Assembly (NCBI RefSeq): GCF_001279005.1
Contig: NZ_LGCN01000246.1
Span: forward strand, 1 to 27,014
Direction of reading: 5' to 3'
Source of the DNA: Streptomyces caelestis
GTDB taxonomy: Bacteria > Actinomycetota > Actinomycetes > Streptomycetales > Streptomycetaceae
DNA: 27,014 nt
Shown here: positions 6,030-14,810 of the stretch, in pieces
How positions within the stretch are numbered: position 1 is the first letter of the stretch
How the letters are laid out: the number at the start of each line of letters is the position of its first letter
Position numbers and translations under genes: made by a program
The notes under the pieces: model-generated
Database searches by the model: none
Told to the model about the DNA's origin: nothing
What the model saw: only the letters and a program-made list of their open reading frames with translations

Positions 6030-8224
6030 CGTTCCTCGTCGATGTCACGGCCTGCGCAGATGGCCAGAACATCGGCTCCGTAGCGGCCCAGCTTGCGCAT
6101 CCCCACCCCCGGGATCCTGGCCAGCGCGTGCTCGTCGTCGGGGACCGTCTCGGCGATGGCCATCAGCGTCTTGTCGGTGAAGACGCAGAAGGCCGGCTGC
6201 CCACTGCGCCCCGCCTGGACGGCGCGCCACTCACGGAGCCGCTCGTACAGACCCTCGTCCATGTCGGTGGGGCAGTCCTCACAGCGCATCAGCTTCATCT
6301 CGCCCGCGTCGGTCAGCGTGCGGCCGCACACCCGGCAGCGGGCGGGACTGCGCTGTCCTCGCCTCGGCCCCGGGACGACCGAGGCGGACGCCGCCCCGAA
6401 CGAGCCGCGCTCCACACCTCCCGCGCCGACCGCCCCGCCACGGCCCGCAGCGGCATGCGAGCCGGGGCGCAGCCCGTGCAGGAAGCGGCTGGGACGCCGG
6501 TTCGGCCGACTGCCGGGTGAACGGGAGAGCGCCCAGGAGAGATGGAGGCGCTCACGGGCGCGGGTGACACCGACATAGAGGAGGCGGCGCTCCTCCTCGA
6601 TCTGCTCGTCGGTCTTTGCGTAGGTGATCGGCATCATGCCCTCGGCGACACCGACCAGGAAGACGGCGTCCCACTCCAGGCCCTTGGCCGAGTGCAGAGA
6701 GGCGAGGGTGACGCCCTGCACGGTCGGGGCGTGCTGGGCGCCGGCCCGCTCGTCGAGTTCGGCGACGAGGTCGGCGAGGGTGGCGCCGGGTCTGGCGGCG
6801 GCGAAGTCCTGGGCGAGGTGCACCAGCGCCGCCAGTGACTCCCAGCGTTCCCGGACCGCTCCGGAACCGGCCGGCGGCTGGGTCGTCCAGCCCTCGCCCG
6901 AGAGCACGGCGCGCACCTGGGAGGGCAGGTCGGGGGCGTCGTCGAGGAGGGGGTCGTTGCCGCCGAAGCGGGCCGCGCCGCGCAGGGCGATGCCGGCCTT
7001 GCGCACCTCGGGCCGGTCGAAGAACCGCTCGGCGCCCCGTAGCTGGTAGGGCACGCCGGCGTCGGCCAGAGCCTGCTCGTAGGTCTCGGACTGGGCGTTC
7101 GTCCGGAACAGGACGGCGATCTCACTCGCCGGGACCCCCGCGTCGATCAGCTCGCGGATGCGGCGTGCGGCGCCCTCCGCCTCGGCCGGTTCGTCGGTGT
7201 ACTCGGTGAAGACCGGCTCGGCCCCCGCGGCGCGCTGGGAGATCAGTTCCAGCCGGTGCTCGGCGGCCCGGCCACGGGCCTGGGTGAGCAGGCCGTTCGC
7301 CAGGCGGACGACCTGGGGGGTCGAGCGGTAGTCGCGGACCAGCTTGACGACGGTGGCCCCGGGATGACGGGTGCGGAAGTCGAGCAGATGGTCGGGGGTT
7401 GCGCCCGTGAACGAATAGATCGTCTGGCTGGCGTCGCCGACCACGCACAGGTTCTCCCGCTCGCCGAGCCACAGTTCCAGCAGGCGCTGCTGGAGCGGGC
7501 TGACGTCCTGGTACTCGTCGACGACGAAGTGCTGGTACTGGGCGCGGACCTGTTCGGCGATGTCGTGCCGGTCCTGCAGGACGGCGACGGTCAGCAGCAG
7601 CACGTCCTCGAAGTCGATGACGGCGCGCTCGCGCTTGAGGTCCTCGTAGGCGGAGTAGAGCTGGGCGATCTCGGCGGGGTCACGGGGGGACTCCCGGCCG
7701 GCCTTGGCGGCGGCGGCCGCGTAGTCGGCCGGGACGGTCTGGGTGACCTTGGACCATTCGATCTCCGCGGTGACGTCCCGCAGCTCGCCCCGGTCGAGCC
7801 GGATGCGGCAGGCGACGGCCGCGTCGGCGACCAGCTGGATCTTGCGGTCGACGAGCCGGGGCAGGGAGCCGCCGATCGCTTTCGGCCAGAAGTACTGGAG
7901 CTGGCGCAGCGCCGCGGAGTGGAAGGTGCGGGCCTGGACGCCGACGGCGCCGAGCTGGCGCAGCCGGCCGCGCATCTCCCCGGCGGCGCGGTTGGTGAAG
8001 GTGACGGCGAGCACGCTGGAGGGCTGGAGGACGCCCGCACGCACCCCGTAGGCGATCCGGTGGGTGATCGCCCGGGTTTTGCCGGTGCCGGCGCCCGCCA
8101 GCACGCACACCGGGCCCTGCAGGGCGGTGGCGACGGCGCGCTGCTCGGGGTCGAGCCCTTCGAGCACCGCGTCGGCCGAGTCCGGTACCTGTGGGAAGAG
8201 AGGGGAGTGCGTTGCTGCTGTCAC
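6017..8224 (-). CDS. uvrD2: UvrD2-type superfamily 1A DNA helicase with HRDC domain
   Basis: 735-residue 3'-5' SF1A helicase. Q-motif DPEQ is at 25-28 and Walker A AGAGTGKT at 43-50; motif Ia VTFTNRAAGEM, motif II DEYQDVSPLQQR, motif III GDASQTIYSFTGA, motif V LHSAKGLEWD and motif VI LLYVGVTRARERL follow. The C-terminal part holds a four-cysteine knuckle (CRVCG, then 14 residues later CEDC) and an HRDC domain (about the last 75 residues, TDKTLMAIAETVP to LGRYG). That knuckle plus HRDC layout defines mycobacterial UvrD2, where the cysteines anchor Ku-independent unwinding and the HRDC is dispensable. Role: DNA repair and unwinding in the cytosol. I chose GTG 8224 because the family begins a few residues before PQVPDSADAVLEGLDPEQ; the frame is open 72 codons further up but crosses the divergent mycoredoxin promoter. 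The ribosome site is weak, so the start is uncertain. Confidence 0.93.
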   Translation of the reverse strand: MTAATHSPLFPQVPDSADAVLEGLDPEQRAVATALQGPVCVLAGAGTGKTRAITHRIAYGVRAGVLQPSSVLAVTFTNRAAGEMRGRLRQLGAVGVQARTFHSAALRQLQYFWPKAIGGSLPRLVDRKIQLVADAAVACRIRLDRGELRDVTAEIEWSKVTQTVPADYAAAAAKAGRESPRDPAEIAQLYSAYEDLKRERAVIDFEDVLLLTVAVLQDRHDIAEQVRAQYQHFVVDEYQDVSPLQQRLLELWLGERENLCVVGDASQTIYSFTGATPDHLLDFRTRHPGATVVKLVRDYRSTPQVVRLANGLLTQARGRAAEHRLELISQRAAGAEPVFTEYTDEPAEAEGAARRIRELIDAGVPASEIAVLFRTNAQSETYEQALADAGVPYQLRGAERFFDRPEVRKAGIALRGAARFGGNDPLLDDAPDLPSQVRAVLSGEGWTTQPPAGSGAVRERWESLAALVHLAQDFAAARPGATLADLVAELDERAGAQHAPTVQGVTLASLHSAKGLEWDAVFLVGVAEGMMPITYAKTDEQIEEERRLLYVGVTRARERLHLSWALSRSPGSRPNRRPSRFLHGLRPGSHAAAGRGGAVGAGGVERGSFGAASASVVPGPRRGQRSPARCRVCGRTLTDAGEMKLMRCEDCPTDMDEGLYERLREWRAVQAGRSGQPAFCVFTDKTLMAIAETVPDDEHALARIPGVGMRKLGRYGADVLAICAGRDIDEERDQD

Positions 8225-8263
8225 ACAGCCATGCTGCCAGGTCGCCGGAGACGGGCGAGCCGG

Positions 8264-8272
8264 TTGTCCACA
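8264..8272 (+). promoter_or_regulatory. DnaA-box sequence TTGTCCACA
   Basis: Exact TTGTCCACA in the uvrD2-mycoredoxin divergent gap, 40 bases upstream of the uvrD2 start and 63 upstream of the sigma-R -35. It could let DnaA modulate uvrD2. The match is seen; the function is inferred. Confidence 0.5.
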
Positions 8273-8334
8273 GGGAGGGCCACGCAGTCGTATCAATGCG
8301 GCGGGCATCACGTGGGAGTCGTACGGCACCCATG

Positions 8335-8360
8335 GGAATGCTTGCGCTTTCACGTACGTT
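8335..8360 (+). promoter_or_regulatory. Sigma-R (SigR) promoter of the mycoredoxin gene
   Basis: GGAAT (8335-8339), a spacer of exactly 18 bases, then GTT (8358-8360): an exact match to the Streptomyces thiol-stress sigma-R consensus GGAAT-N18-GTT. It is placed 48 bases before the mycoredoxin start codon. Sigma-R controls thioredoxin, mycothiol and related disulfide-reducing genes, so the target gene fits the regulon. Confidence 0.85.
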
Positions 8361-8408
8361 CCCCCCACGACGAGGACTTCCCCGAGCCGTCGAAGGAGCG
8401 CGAGAGGC

Positions 8409-8651
8409 ATGCAGGGCACTGTGACGATGTACAGCACCACGTGGTGCGGCTACTGCCGTCGGTTGAAGAGCCAGATGGACCGTGAGGGCATCGCGTACAC
8501 CGAGATCAACATCGAGCAGGACCCGGAGTCCGCGGCCTTCGTCGAGAAGGCGAACGGCGGGAACCAGACGGTGCCGACGGTCCTCTTCCCCGACGGTTCG
8601 ACGCTCACCAACCCGTCGCTGGCCCAGGTGAAGCAGAAGGTCGGCGTCTGA
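8409..8651 (+). CDS. mrx1: Mycoredoxin (Mrx1-type glutaredoxin)
   Basis: 80-residue thioredoxin-fold protein. The active site WCGYC (C13, C16) is that of mycoredoxin, which reduces S-mycothiolated proteins and takes electrons from mycothiol and mycothiol disulfide reductase. The cis-proline motif TVPT is at 54-57, and the GGNQTVPTV segment is typical of the family. Start ATG 8409 has AGGAG and GAGAGG upstream; the length equals the family's. A sigma-R promoter lies 48 bases upstream and a strong terminator follows, so it is a single-gene unit induced by disulfide stress. It is divergent from uvrD2 and convergent with nudC, the same order as in M. tuberculosis (Rv3198A between Rv3198c and Rv3199c). 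The assignment is secure. Confidence 0.94.
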   Translation: MQGTVTMYSTTWCGYCRRLKSQMDREGIAYTEINIEQDPESAAFVEKANGGNQTVPTVLFPDGSTLTNPSLAQVKQKVGV

Positions 8652-8665
8652 GCGGTCCGCACGGA

Positions 8666-8703
8666 GCGGGGTGGCCTCCTCGAACGGGAGGAGGCCACCC
8701 CGC
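8666..8703 (+). terminator. Strong terminator between mrx1 and nudC
   Basis: Perfect 16-bp inverted repeat (8666-8681 and 8688-8703) with a 6-base loop, followed on the plus strand by TTCTTC. It starts 15 bases after the mrx1 stop. The nudC stop lies 17 bases away on the other strand, so it can serve both converging transcripts. Confidence 0.88.
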
Positions 8704-8719
8704 TTCTTCGTGCCCCGGT

Positions 8720-9664
8720 TCAGAAGGCGCTGCGGGTCGGCAGGTCCTTGCCGTACCAGCGCTCGATCAGGCGGGCCGCGATCGAGATGCCGTACGGCGG
8801 GAGCACCTCGCCGGACTCGAAGGCGGCGCCGAGCTCGTCGCGGGAGAACCAGCGGGCCTCGTGGATCTCGTCGCCGTCCACGTTGATCTCGGTCGAGGTG
8901 GCGCGGGCGGTGAAGCCCAGCATGAGGCTGGACGGGAAGGGCCAGGGCTGGCTGGCGACGTACTCGACCTCGCCGACGCCGATGCCGGCCTCCTCGTGGA
9001 CCTCGCGGCGTACCGACTGCTCGATGGACTCCCCCGGCTCGACGAATCCGGCGAGCGTGGAGAAGCGGCCCTCGGGCCAGTGGACCTGGCGGCCGAGCAG
9101 GATGCGGTCCTGGTCGTCGACCACGGCCATGATCACCGCCGGGTCGGTGCGCGGGTAGTGCTCGGCGCCGCAGGCGGGGCAGCGGCGGATGTGGCCGGCG
9201 GCGGCGATGACGGTGCGCTCTCCGCAGCGGGAGCAGAAGCGGTGCAGCCGTTGCCAGTTCTCCAGGGCGACCGCGTGCACCATCAGGCCGGCCTCGCGCT
9301 GCGACAGGAGCAGTCCCGCCTCGCGCAGGCCCGCCGGGCGGGCGGAGTCGTCCATGCGGCCGGGCAGGGAGTCCTTCTGGAGGGCGAAGTAGCTGACGCC
9401 CTCGTCGTCGATGCCCAGGAAGTAGCGGTGGGCCTCGGTGAGCGGGGCCTCGAAGGACGGGGTCATGACGAGTTCGGTACGCCCGTCCGCCGTCTCGTCG
9501 ATGAGGACCTGGCCGCCGGAGACCACGAAGCAGCGGGTCGAGGGGTGGCTCCACGCCGCGGCGAGCCATGCCTCGTCGAGCCGGTGGTGGGCGGCGCGGT
9601 CGATGCCGCTCGGGGCGGTGAGCGAGATGGGACGGTCGGCGGTGTGGTCGGTCCAGGTGGTCAC
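8720..9664 (-). CDS. nudC: NudC NAD(H) pyrophosphatase / RNA deNADding enzyme
   Basis: 314-residue Nudix hydrolase. The zinc ribbon is C144, C147, C162, C165 (CSRC and CPAC). A full Nudix box spans 206-228: G206, E212, R220, E221, E224, E225 and G227 are all in place. The NADH-pyrophosphatase signature SQPWPFPSS (238-246) follows. The enzyme hydrolyses NAD(H) to NMN(H) and AMP and removes NAD caps from RNA. Start GTG 9664 has GGAAG six bases upstream. It is the last gene of the run adnA-adnB-peptidase-nudC, 149 bases after the peptidase stop; that gap holds only a 7-bp repeat (9732-9738 with 9762-9768) and may contain its own promoter. The mycobacterial order is the same except that a channel gene replaces the peptidase. 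Confidence 0.95.
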   Translation of the reverse strand: MTTWTDHTADRPISLTAPSGIDRAAHHRLDEAWLAAAWSHPSTRCFVVSGGQVLIDETADGRTELVMTPSFEAPLTEAHRYFLGIDDEGVSYFALQKDSLPGRMDDSARPAGLREAGLLLSQREAGLMVHAVALENWQRLHRFCSRCGERTVIAAAGHIRRCPACGAEHYPRTDPAVIMAVVDDQDRILLGRQVHWPEGRFSTLAGFVEPGESIEQSVRREVHEEAGIGVGEVEYVASQPWPFPSSLMLGFTARATSTEINVDGDEIHEARWFSRDELGAAFESGEVLPPYGISIAARLIERWYGKDLPTRSAF

Positions 9665-9813
9665 GGGTGCTTCCAACTCCCCCGGTGAAACGGATTGGGT
9701 CGGCGGGCGGTTCGGCGGGACGTGCGGCGGGAGGGACCGGGTCCTGCGGGGCGCGGCGGCGGGTCCCTTCCAGTGTGCCCCGCGCGGATGTCCGGTTCGG
9801 ACGGCGGGCGAGG

Positions 9814-11226
9814 TCAGGGGGCGTGCCGCCAGTGCTCGGCGAGGTCGCTCCACAGGTACGCGCTGGTCTCGACGCCTTTGAGGAGCAGGTCCAGGTCGAC
9901 CTTCTCGTTGGGGGCGTGCCAGCCGTCGGACGGGACGGAGATGCCGAGGAACAGCACCGGTGCGCCGAGGACGTCCTGGAGGTCGGCGGCCGGTCCGGAG
10001 CCGCCCTCGCGGGTGAAGCGGACGGGCCGGTCGAAGGCGCGGCCCATCGCGCGGACCACCGACCGCAGGGCCGGGTGGTCCAGCGGTGTCAGGCAGGGTC
10101 GGGTGGCGGGGCTGAAGGAGATCTCGTGGCGGATGCCGTCGGGCAGCTGTCCGGGCACCCAGGCTTCGACGGCCTCGCGCACGCGCTCCGGATCCTGGCC
10201 GGCGACGAGCCGGAAGGAGAGCTTCACCATGGCGGAGGACGGGATGATCGTCTTGCTGCCGGGGCCCTGGTAGCCGCCGCCGATGCCGTTGACCTCGGCG
10301 GTGGGCCGGGCCCAGACGCGCTCCAGGGTGCTGTATCCGGCTTCGCCCCGGGTGCCGTGGGACTTGGCGGTGCGCAGCCACTGCCGCTCGTCGAAGGGCA
10401 GCTCGGCGAAGAGTTCGCGTTCGCGGTCGGTGAGCTCGACGACACCGTCGTAGAAGCCGGGGATCGCCACGCGCGCGTGCTCGTCGTGCAGGGCGGCCAC
10501 CAGGCGGGCGACGGCGGTGGCGGGGTTGGGCACCGCGCCCCCGAAGGAACCGGAGTGGATGTCCTGGTCGGGGCCGTGGAGCCGGATCTCGCACTCGGCG
10601 AGGCCGCGCATGCCGGTGCACACGGTGGGGGTGTCCTCGGACCACATGCCGGTGTCGGAGACGATCACGGCGTCGGCGGTGAGCCGGTCCGCGTGCTGTT
10701 CGACGAGCGCGCGGAAGTGCGGGGAGCCGGATTCCTCCTCGCCCTCGATCAGCAGCTTCAGGTGGACGGCCGGGGTGGTGCGGCCGGTGGCGGCGAGGTG
10801 GGCCCGGACACCGAGGGTGTGGAAGAACACCTGGCCCTTGTCGTCGGCAGCACCGCGCGCGTAGAGGCGGTCGTCCCGGACGACGGGTTCGAAGGGCTCG
10901 CTGTCCCAGCCGTCCTCGCGGGCCGCGGGCTGCACGTCGTGGTGGCCGTAGACCAGCACGGTGGGCGCCTCGGGGTCGGCGGAGGGCCATTCGGCGTAGA
11001 CGGCCGGGGCGCCGGGGGTGGGCCAGACCTCGGCGGTCGGGAAGCCGGTCTCCTTGAGTTCGGCGGCGAGCCAGTCGGCGCTGCGGCGCACGTCGGGCGC
11101 GTGGTCGGGCTGGGCCGAGACGGACGGGATGCGCAGCCACTCGGTGAGGTCGTCGAGGAAGGCGACGCGGTGCTGTGCGATGTACGTACGGACGGCGCTG
11201 ACGGCGGTGTCAACGGGCTGGCTCAT
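9814..11226 (-). CDS. M20 family dinuclear zinc peptidase (dipeptidase)
   Basis: 470-residue M20/M25/M40 peptidase of the dipeptidase (DapE/carnosinase-like) group. Metal and catalytic motifs are in order: YGHHDVQP (H95 and D97), GAADDKGQ (bridging aspartate 128/129), EGEEESGS (catalytic glutamate 163/164), VSDTG (D191) and SDGWHAPNE near the C-terminus, which supplies the last histidine. The central lid and dimerisation domain is present, and there is no signal peptide, so it should be cytosolic peptide turnover. Start ATG 11226 has GAGGAC just upstream and is 10 bases after the adnB stop, so it is co-transcribed with the AdnAB genes. A functional link with DNA repair is not obvious; substrate specificity cannot be read from sequence. 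Confidence 0.92.
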   Translation of the reverse strand: MSQPVDTAVSAVRTYIAQHRVAFLDDLTEWLRIPSVSAQPDHAPDVRRSADWLAAELKETGFPTAEVWPTPGAPAVYAEWPSADPEAPTVLVYGHHDVQPAAREDGWDSEPFEPVVRDDRLYARGAADDKGQVFFHTLGVRAHLAATGRTTPAVHLKLLIEGEEESGSPHFRALVEQHADRLTADAVIVSDTGMWSEDTPTVCTGMRGLAECEIRLHGPDQDIHSGSFGGAVPNPATAVARLVAALHDEHARVAIPGFYDGVVELTDRERELFAELPFDERQWLRTAKSHGTRGEAGYSTLERVWARPTAEVNGIGGGYQGPGSKTIIPSSAMVKLSFRLVAGQDPERVREAVEAWVPGQLPDGIRHEISFSPATRPCLTPLDHPALRSVVRAMGRAFDRPVRFTREGGSGPAADLQDVLGAPVLFLGISVPSDGWHAPNEKVDLDLLLKGVETSAYLWSDLAEHWRHAP

Positions 11227-11236
11227 GTCCTCGAGC

Positions 11237-14200
11237 CTATCGGCCCGCGCCGGTGTCCTCGGAGTGCGGTATCTCACCGGACGGCTCCCCGAGCAGCAGT
11301 CGCTCCAGTTCCGCGCGGCCGGGCAGGGGGTCGGGGCGGACGATCTCACCGGTGCGTACGTACAGGAACGCGGCGGTGACGCTCTCCAGGGGGACGCCCT
11401 GCTGTTCGGCCCAGGCGAGCCGGTAGACGGCGAGCTGGAGCGGGTCGGCGGTGCGGTCGCGGGCGGTCTTCCAGTCGACGATCTCGTACGTCGTCCCGTC
11501 CCCGTCGTCCTCCCTGTAGACGGCGTCGATGCGGCCGCGGACGACGCGGCCGGCGATCGACAGCTGGAAGGGGGTTTCCACCCGGTGGGGGGTGCGGTGG
11601 GCGTACTCGGTGCGTTCGAAGGCCTCCTTGAGGGTCTCCAGGTCGCGTTCGTCGGCGATCTCGGCGTCGCTGCCGGGCAGCTCGTCCGGGTCGAGCATGG
11701 GCAGCGTCAGCTCCTCGAAGCGCGCCTCGATCCAGGCGTGGAAGCGGGTGCCGCGGCGCGCGGCGGGCTGTGGGGGGCGGGGCATGGGGCGGGCCAGTTC
11801 CCGGGCGAAGCCGTCCGGGTCGGCGGCCAGGCGCAGCAGCTCGGAGGCGGTCAGCGAGGCGGGCAGGCGGACCTCGGTGACGCTCGCGCGGGTGTGCAGG
11901 AGCTCTCCGGTGAGGGCGTCGAGGTCGCGGTCCCAGGAGGCGACGGTGCGGGCCTCCTCGGGGGTGAGACGGGGCCGCGGTGGGTGGTCCGGCTCCGCGG
12001 TGCTCGGGTGCGCGGCGGTCTCCGGCGGCGTCGCCTGGTGCGGGACGGTGGGGCGGTCGGTGCTCCAGGAGTCCCAGTCGTCCGGGCCGGCGGCCGCGAA
12101 GGGGTCCTCCTCGGGGAGGGGGTCCTCGTCGTCGGGCGGTGGCGGCCAGTCCGGATCGTCGTGGGCGTCGGGGTCGTGTACGGCCGTGGCGGGGCCGTCC
12201 GGGGCGGCGGCGAGGCGGTGGAGGTGGGCGAGGACGGTGTCGGCGGCCGCGCGGCGGCGGGTGAGGGCGGCGGCGTCGAGGGGCAGGGGCCACACCTGGT
12301 CGTCGTCGGCCCGGTGCAGGGCGGGGTTCTCCTCGTCCTCGGCGGGCTCGTCGGCCCACGCCTCGATCTCGCCGTGTCCGGCGGCGCAGTGCGCGTGCAG
12401 GGCGTGGAGGAAATCGGAGGGGCCGCGCGGTTTCTTCTGGCTGGGCCCCCACCAGTGGCCGGAGCCGAGGAGCAGGGAGCGGGGGCGGGTGAAGGTGACG
12501 TAGCCGAGGCGGAGTTCCTCGGTGTGCTGGTGGTCCTTCATGGCCTCGTGGAAGGCCTTCAGGCCGCGGGAGTCCCAGGACTCGACGTCGGGCAGGGTGT
12601 CGGCGTCGCCGCGCAGTCGGTGCGGCAGCACCTTGCCCTGCGCGGTCCACTTCTCGCGGCCCTGGCTGCTGGGGAAGGTGCCGGTGACCAGTCCGGGGAC
12701 GGCGACGACGTCCCATTCGAGGCCCTTGGACTTGTGCGCGGTGAGGACCTTGACGGTGTTCTCGCCGCCGGGCAGCGCGTTGTCGAGGCCCTTCTCGTAC
12801 TGGGCGGCGGTGCGCAGGAAGCCGAGGAAGGCGAGCAGGGTGGCCTCGCCGTCGCCGGCGGCGAAGGACGCGGCGACGTCGAGGAAGTTGGAGAGGGTCT
12901 CGCGCCGGCGGGCGGCCAGGGCGTGCGGGGACGCGGAGAGTTCGACCTCCAGGCCGGTGACGGCGAGGACGCGGTGCAGGACGTCCATGAGGGGGTCGGC
13001 GAGGCAACGGCGGAGGTCGCGCAGTTCGGTGGCCAGGCGGGCGAAGCGCACGCGCGCGTCCGGTGAGAAGGGCAGGCCGTCGTCGTCCCCGCGGCCGTCC
13101 AGGGGTGTCTCCAGGAAGGTGTCGAGGGCGTCGGCGAGCGAGATCACCTCGGCCGGGTCGACACCCTCGACGGCTTCGGCGAGCCGCCGGTCGGGGTCGT
13201 CGTCGCCGTCCACGCGCGCGTGGGAGACGAGCCGTCGTGCGCGCCGCCCCAGCAGGGCGAGGTCCCGGGGGCCGATGCGCCAGCGCGGGCCGGTCAGCAG
13301 CCGTACGAGGGAGGCGTTGGCGCCGGGGTCCTGGAGGACCTCGCAGACGGCGACCAGATCGGCGATCTCGGGAAGGTGCAGCAGCCCGGACAGGCCGACC
13401 ACCTCGACGGGGACGTCCCTGGCGACCAGGGCGCCCTGGATCTCGGCGAAGTCGCCGGCCGTGCGGCACAGCACGGCGATCTCGCCGGGCGCCCTGCCGG
13501 TGTTCACGAGGTGGGCGATGGAGTCGGCGATCCAGTCGATCTCCTCCGCGTGGGTGGGCAGCAGGGCGCAGCGGACGGTGCCGTCGCGTTCGGCGCCGGG
13601 GGCCGGGCGGAGGGCCTCCACGCCCGCGTGCATGGCGCGCAGGGGTGCGGCGAGGTCGTTGGCCAGGTCGAGCAGCCGGCCGCCGCTGCGGCGGTTCTCG
13701 CTGAGCGACTGGCGGGTGGCGGGGCGGCCGTCGGCGTGGGGGAAGTGTTCGGGGAAGTCGTCGAGGTTGGCGACGGAGGCGCCGCGCCAGCCGTAGATCG
13801 CCTGGCAGGGGTCGCCGACGGCGGTCACCGGGTGGCCGGTGCCGCCGCCGAACAGTCCGGCCAGCAGGACCCGCTGGGCGACGGAGGTGTCCTGGTACTC
13901 GTCGAGGAGGACCACGCGGAACTCGTCGCGCAGGACGCGGCCCACCTCGGGGAGGGCGGCGAGCCGGGCGGACAGGGCGATCTGGTCGCCGAAGTCGAGC
14001 AGGTCGCGTTCGCGTTTGGCGGCCCGGTAGCGCAGCACGAGAGCGGCGAGCTCGCGCCGCGCGGCGGCCGCCTCGGGGACCTTGCGCAGGTCGGCGTTGG
14101 TGAGTCTGGTGCTCTCCAGGGTGCGCAGCAGCTCGGCGTCGTGGGCGCGCAGGTCCTCGGGCCGTACGAGGTGTTCGGCCAGCTCGCCGTCGAGGGTGAG

Positions 14201-14710
14201 GAGGTCGCCGACCAGGTCGGGGAAGGAGCGGGTGAGCGCCGGGTAGAGGCCGGGGGCCTCGCGCAGGACCCGCGCGGCGAGCTGGTAGCGGGTGGCGTCG
14301 GCGAGGAGGCGGGAGGTCGGTTCGAGGCCGACGCGCAGGCCGTGGTCGGTCAGGAGGCGGCCGGCGAAGGCGTGGTACGTGGAGATCACGGGCTCGCCCG
14401 GGGGGTTGTCCGGGTCGATGGCATCCGGGTCGGTGACGCCGGCCTTGATCAGCGCCTTGCGGACGCGCTCGGCGAGTTCGCCGGCGGCCTTGTTGGTGAA
14501 GGTGAGACCGAGTACCTGTTCGGGGGCGACCTGGCCGGTGCCGACCAGCCACACCACGCGGGCCGCCATCACCGTGGTCTTGCCCGACCCGGCTCCGGCC
14601 ACGATCACCTGCGGGGCGGGCGGCGCGGTGATGCAGGCCGTCTGCTCCGGGGTGAACGGGATGCCGAGGAGCTCCTTGAGCTGATCGGGATCGGTGATAC
14701 GGGCGGGCAC
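11237..14710 (-). CDS. adnB: AdnB-like helicase-nuclease subunit
   Basis: 1157-residue UvrD-type helicase fused to a C-terminal RecB-like nuclease. Walker A AGAGSGKT (38-45), motif Ia LTFTNKAAGEL, motif II LLDEYQDTSVAQ, motif III GDPCQAIYGWRGAS, motif V AHKSKGLEWDVV and motif VI-like LRLGYVTFTRPRSLL are visible. The nuclease has RFHAWIE, D1062 (GRIDAVY) and the DWKT motif (D1079, K1081). An acidic, Pro-rich linker separates motor and nuclease. AdnB is the lead motor of the AdnAB complex that resects double-strand breaks, the RecBCD/AddAB counterpart in actinobacteria. Motif VI reads FTRPRS where FTRARE-like is usual. Start GTG 14710 has a weak ribosome site and lies 100 bases after the adnA stop. 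All key residues of motor and nuclease seem intact. Confidence 0.92.
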   Translation of the reverse strand: MPARITDPDQLKELLGIPFTPEQTACITAPPAPQVIVAGAGSGKTTVMAARVVWLVGTGQVAPEQVLGLTFTNKAAGELAERVRKALIKAGVTDPDAIDPDNPPGEPVISTYHAFAGRLLTDHGLRVGLEPTSRLLADATRYQLAARVLREAPGLYPALTRSFPDLVGDLLTLDGELAEHLVRPEDLRAHDAELLRTLESTRLTNADLRKVPEAAAARRELAALVLRYRAAKRERDLLDFGDQIALSARLAALPEVGRVLRDEFRVVLLDEYQDTSVAQRVLLAGLFGGGTGHPVTAVGDPCQAIYGWRGASVANLDDFPEHFPHADGRPATRQSLSENRRSGGRLLDLANDLAAPLRAMHAGVEALRPAPGAERDGTVRCALLPTHAEEIDWIADSIAHLVNTGRAPGEIAVLCRTAGDFAEIQGALVARDVPVEVVGLSGLLHLPEIADLVAVCEVLQDPGANASLVRLLTGPRWRIGPRDLALLGRRARRLVSHARVDGDDDPDRRLAEAVEGVDPAEVISLADALDTFLETPLDGRGDDDGLPFSPDARVRFARLATELRDLRRCLADPLMDVLHRVLAVTGLEVELSASPHALAARRRETLSNFLDVAASFAAGDGEATLLAFLGFLRTAAQYEKGLDNALPGGENTVKVLTAHKSKGLEWDVVAVPGLVTGTFPSSQGREKWTAQGKVLPHRLRGDADTLPDVESWDSRGLKAFHEAMKDHQHTEELRLGYVTFTRPRSLLLGSGHWWGPSQKKPRGPSDFLHALHAHCAAGHGEIEAWADEPAEDEENPALHRADDDQVWPLPLDAAALTRRRAAADTVLAHLHRLAAAPDGPATAVHDPDAHDDPDWPPPPDDEDPLPEEDPFAAAGPDDWDSWSTDRPTVPHQATPPETAAHPSTAEPDHPPRPRLTPEEARTVASWDRDLDALTGELLHTRASVTEVRLPASLTASELLRLAADPDGFARELARPMPRPPQPAARRGTRFHAWIEARFEELTLPMLDPDELPGSDAEIADERDLETLKEAFERTEYAHRTPHRVETPFQLSIAGRVVRGRIDAVYREDDGDGTTYEIVDWKTARDRTADPLQLAVYRLAWAEQQGVPLESVTAAFLYVRTGEIVRPDPLPGRAELERLLLGEPSGEIPHSEDTGAGR

Positions 14711-14732
14711 ACGCAGAATCTAGCGGTGGGCA

Positions 14733-14752
14733 CTGACAGCGCGGGCCGTCAG
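14733..14752 (-). other. Hairpin between adnA and adnB
   Basis: Arms 14733-14740 and 14745-14752 with a 4-base loop: 8 pairs on the minus-strand RNA including one G-U, but a mismatch on the plus strand. It lies 22 bases before the adnB start codon. It could tune adnB translation or mRNA stability in the operon; weak evidence. Confidence 0.3.
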
Positions 14753-14810
14753 AGCCCTCCGGGAGTGGAGAACCGCAGGTCGGCGCGGGTGGTGCGATGC
14801 GTCACGCCGG

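Noticed and set aside
8225..8440. Longer N-terminus for UvrD2 (start near 8440)
   Set aside because: It would run through the exact sigma-R promoter and the mycoredoxin ribosome site; known UvrD2-type proteins begin shortly before the Q-motif.
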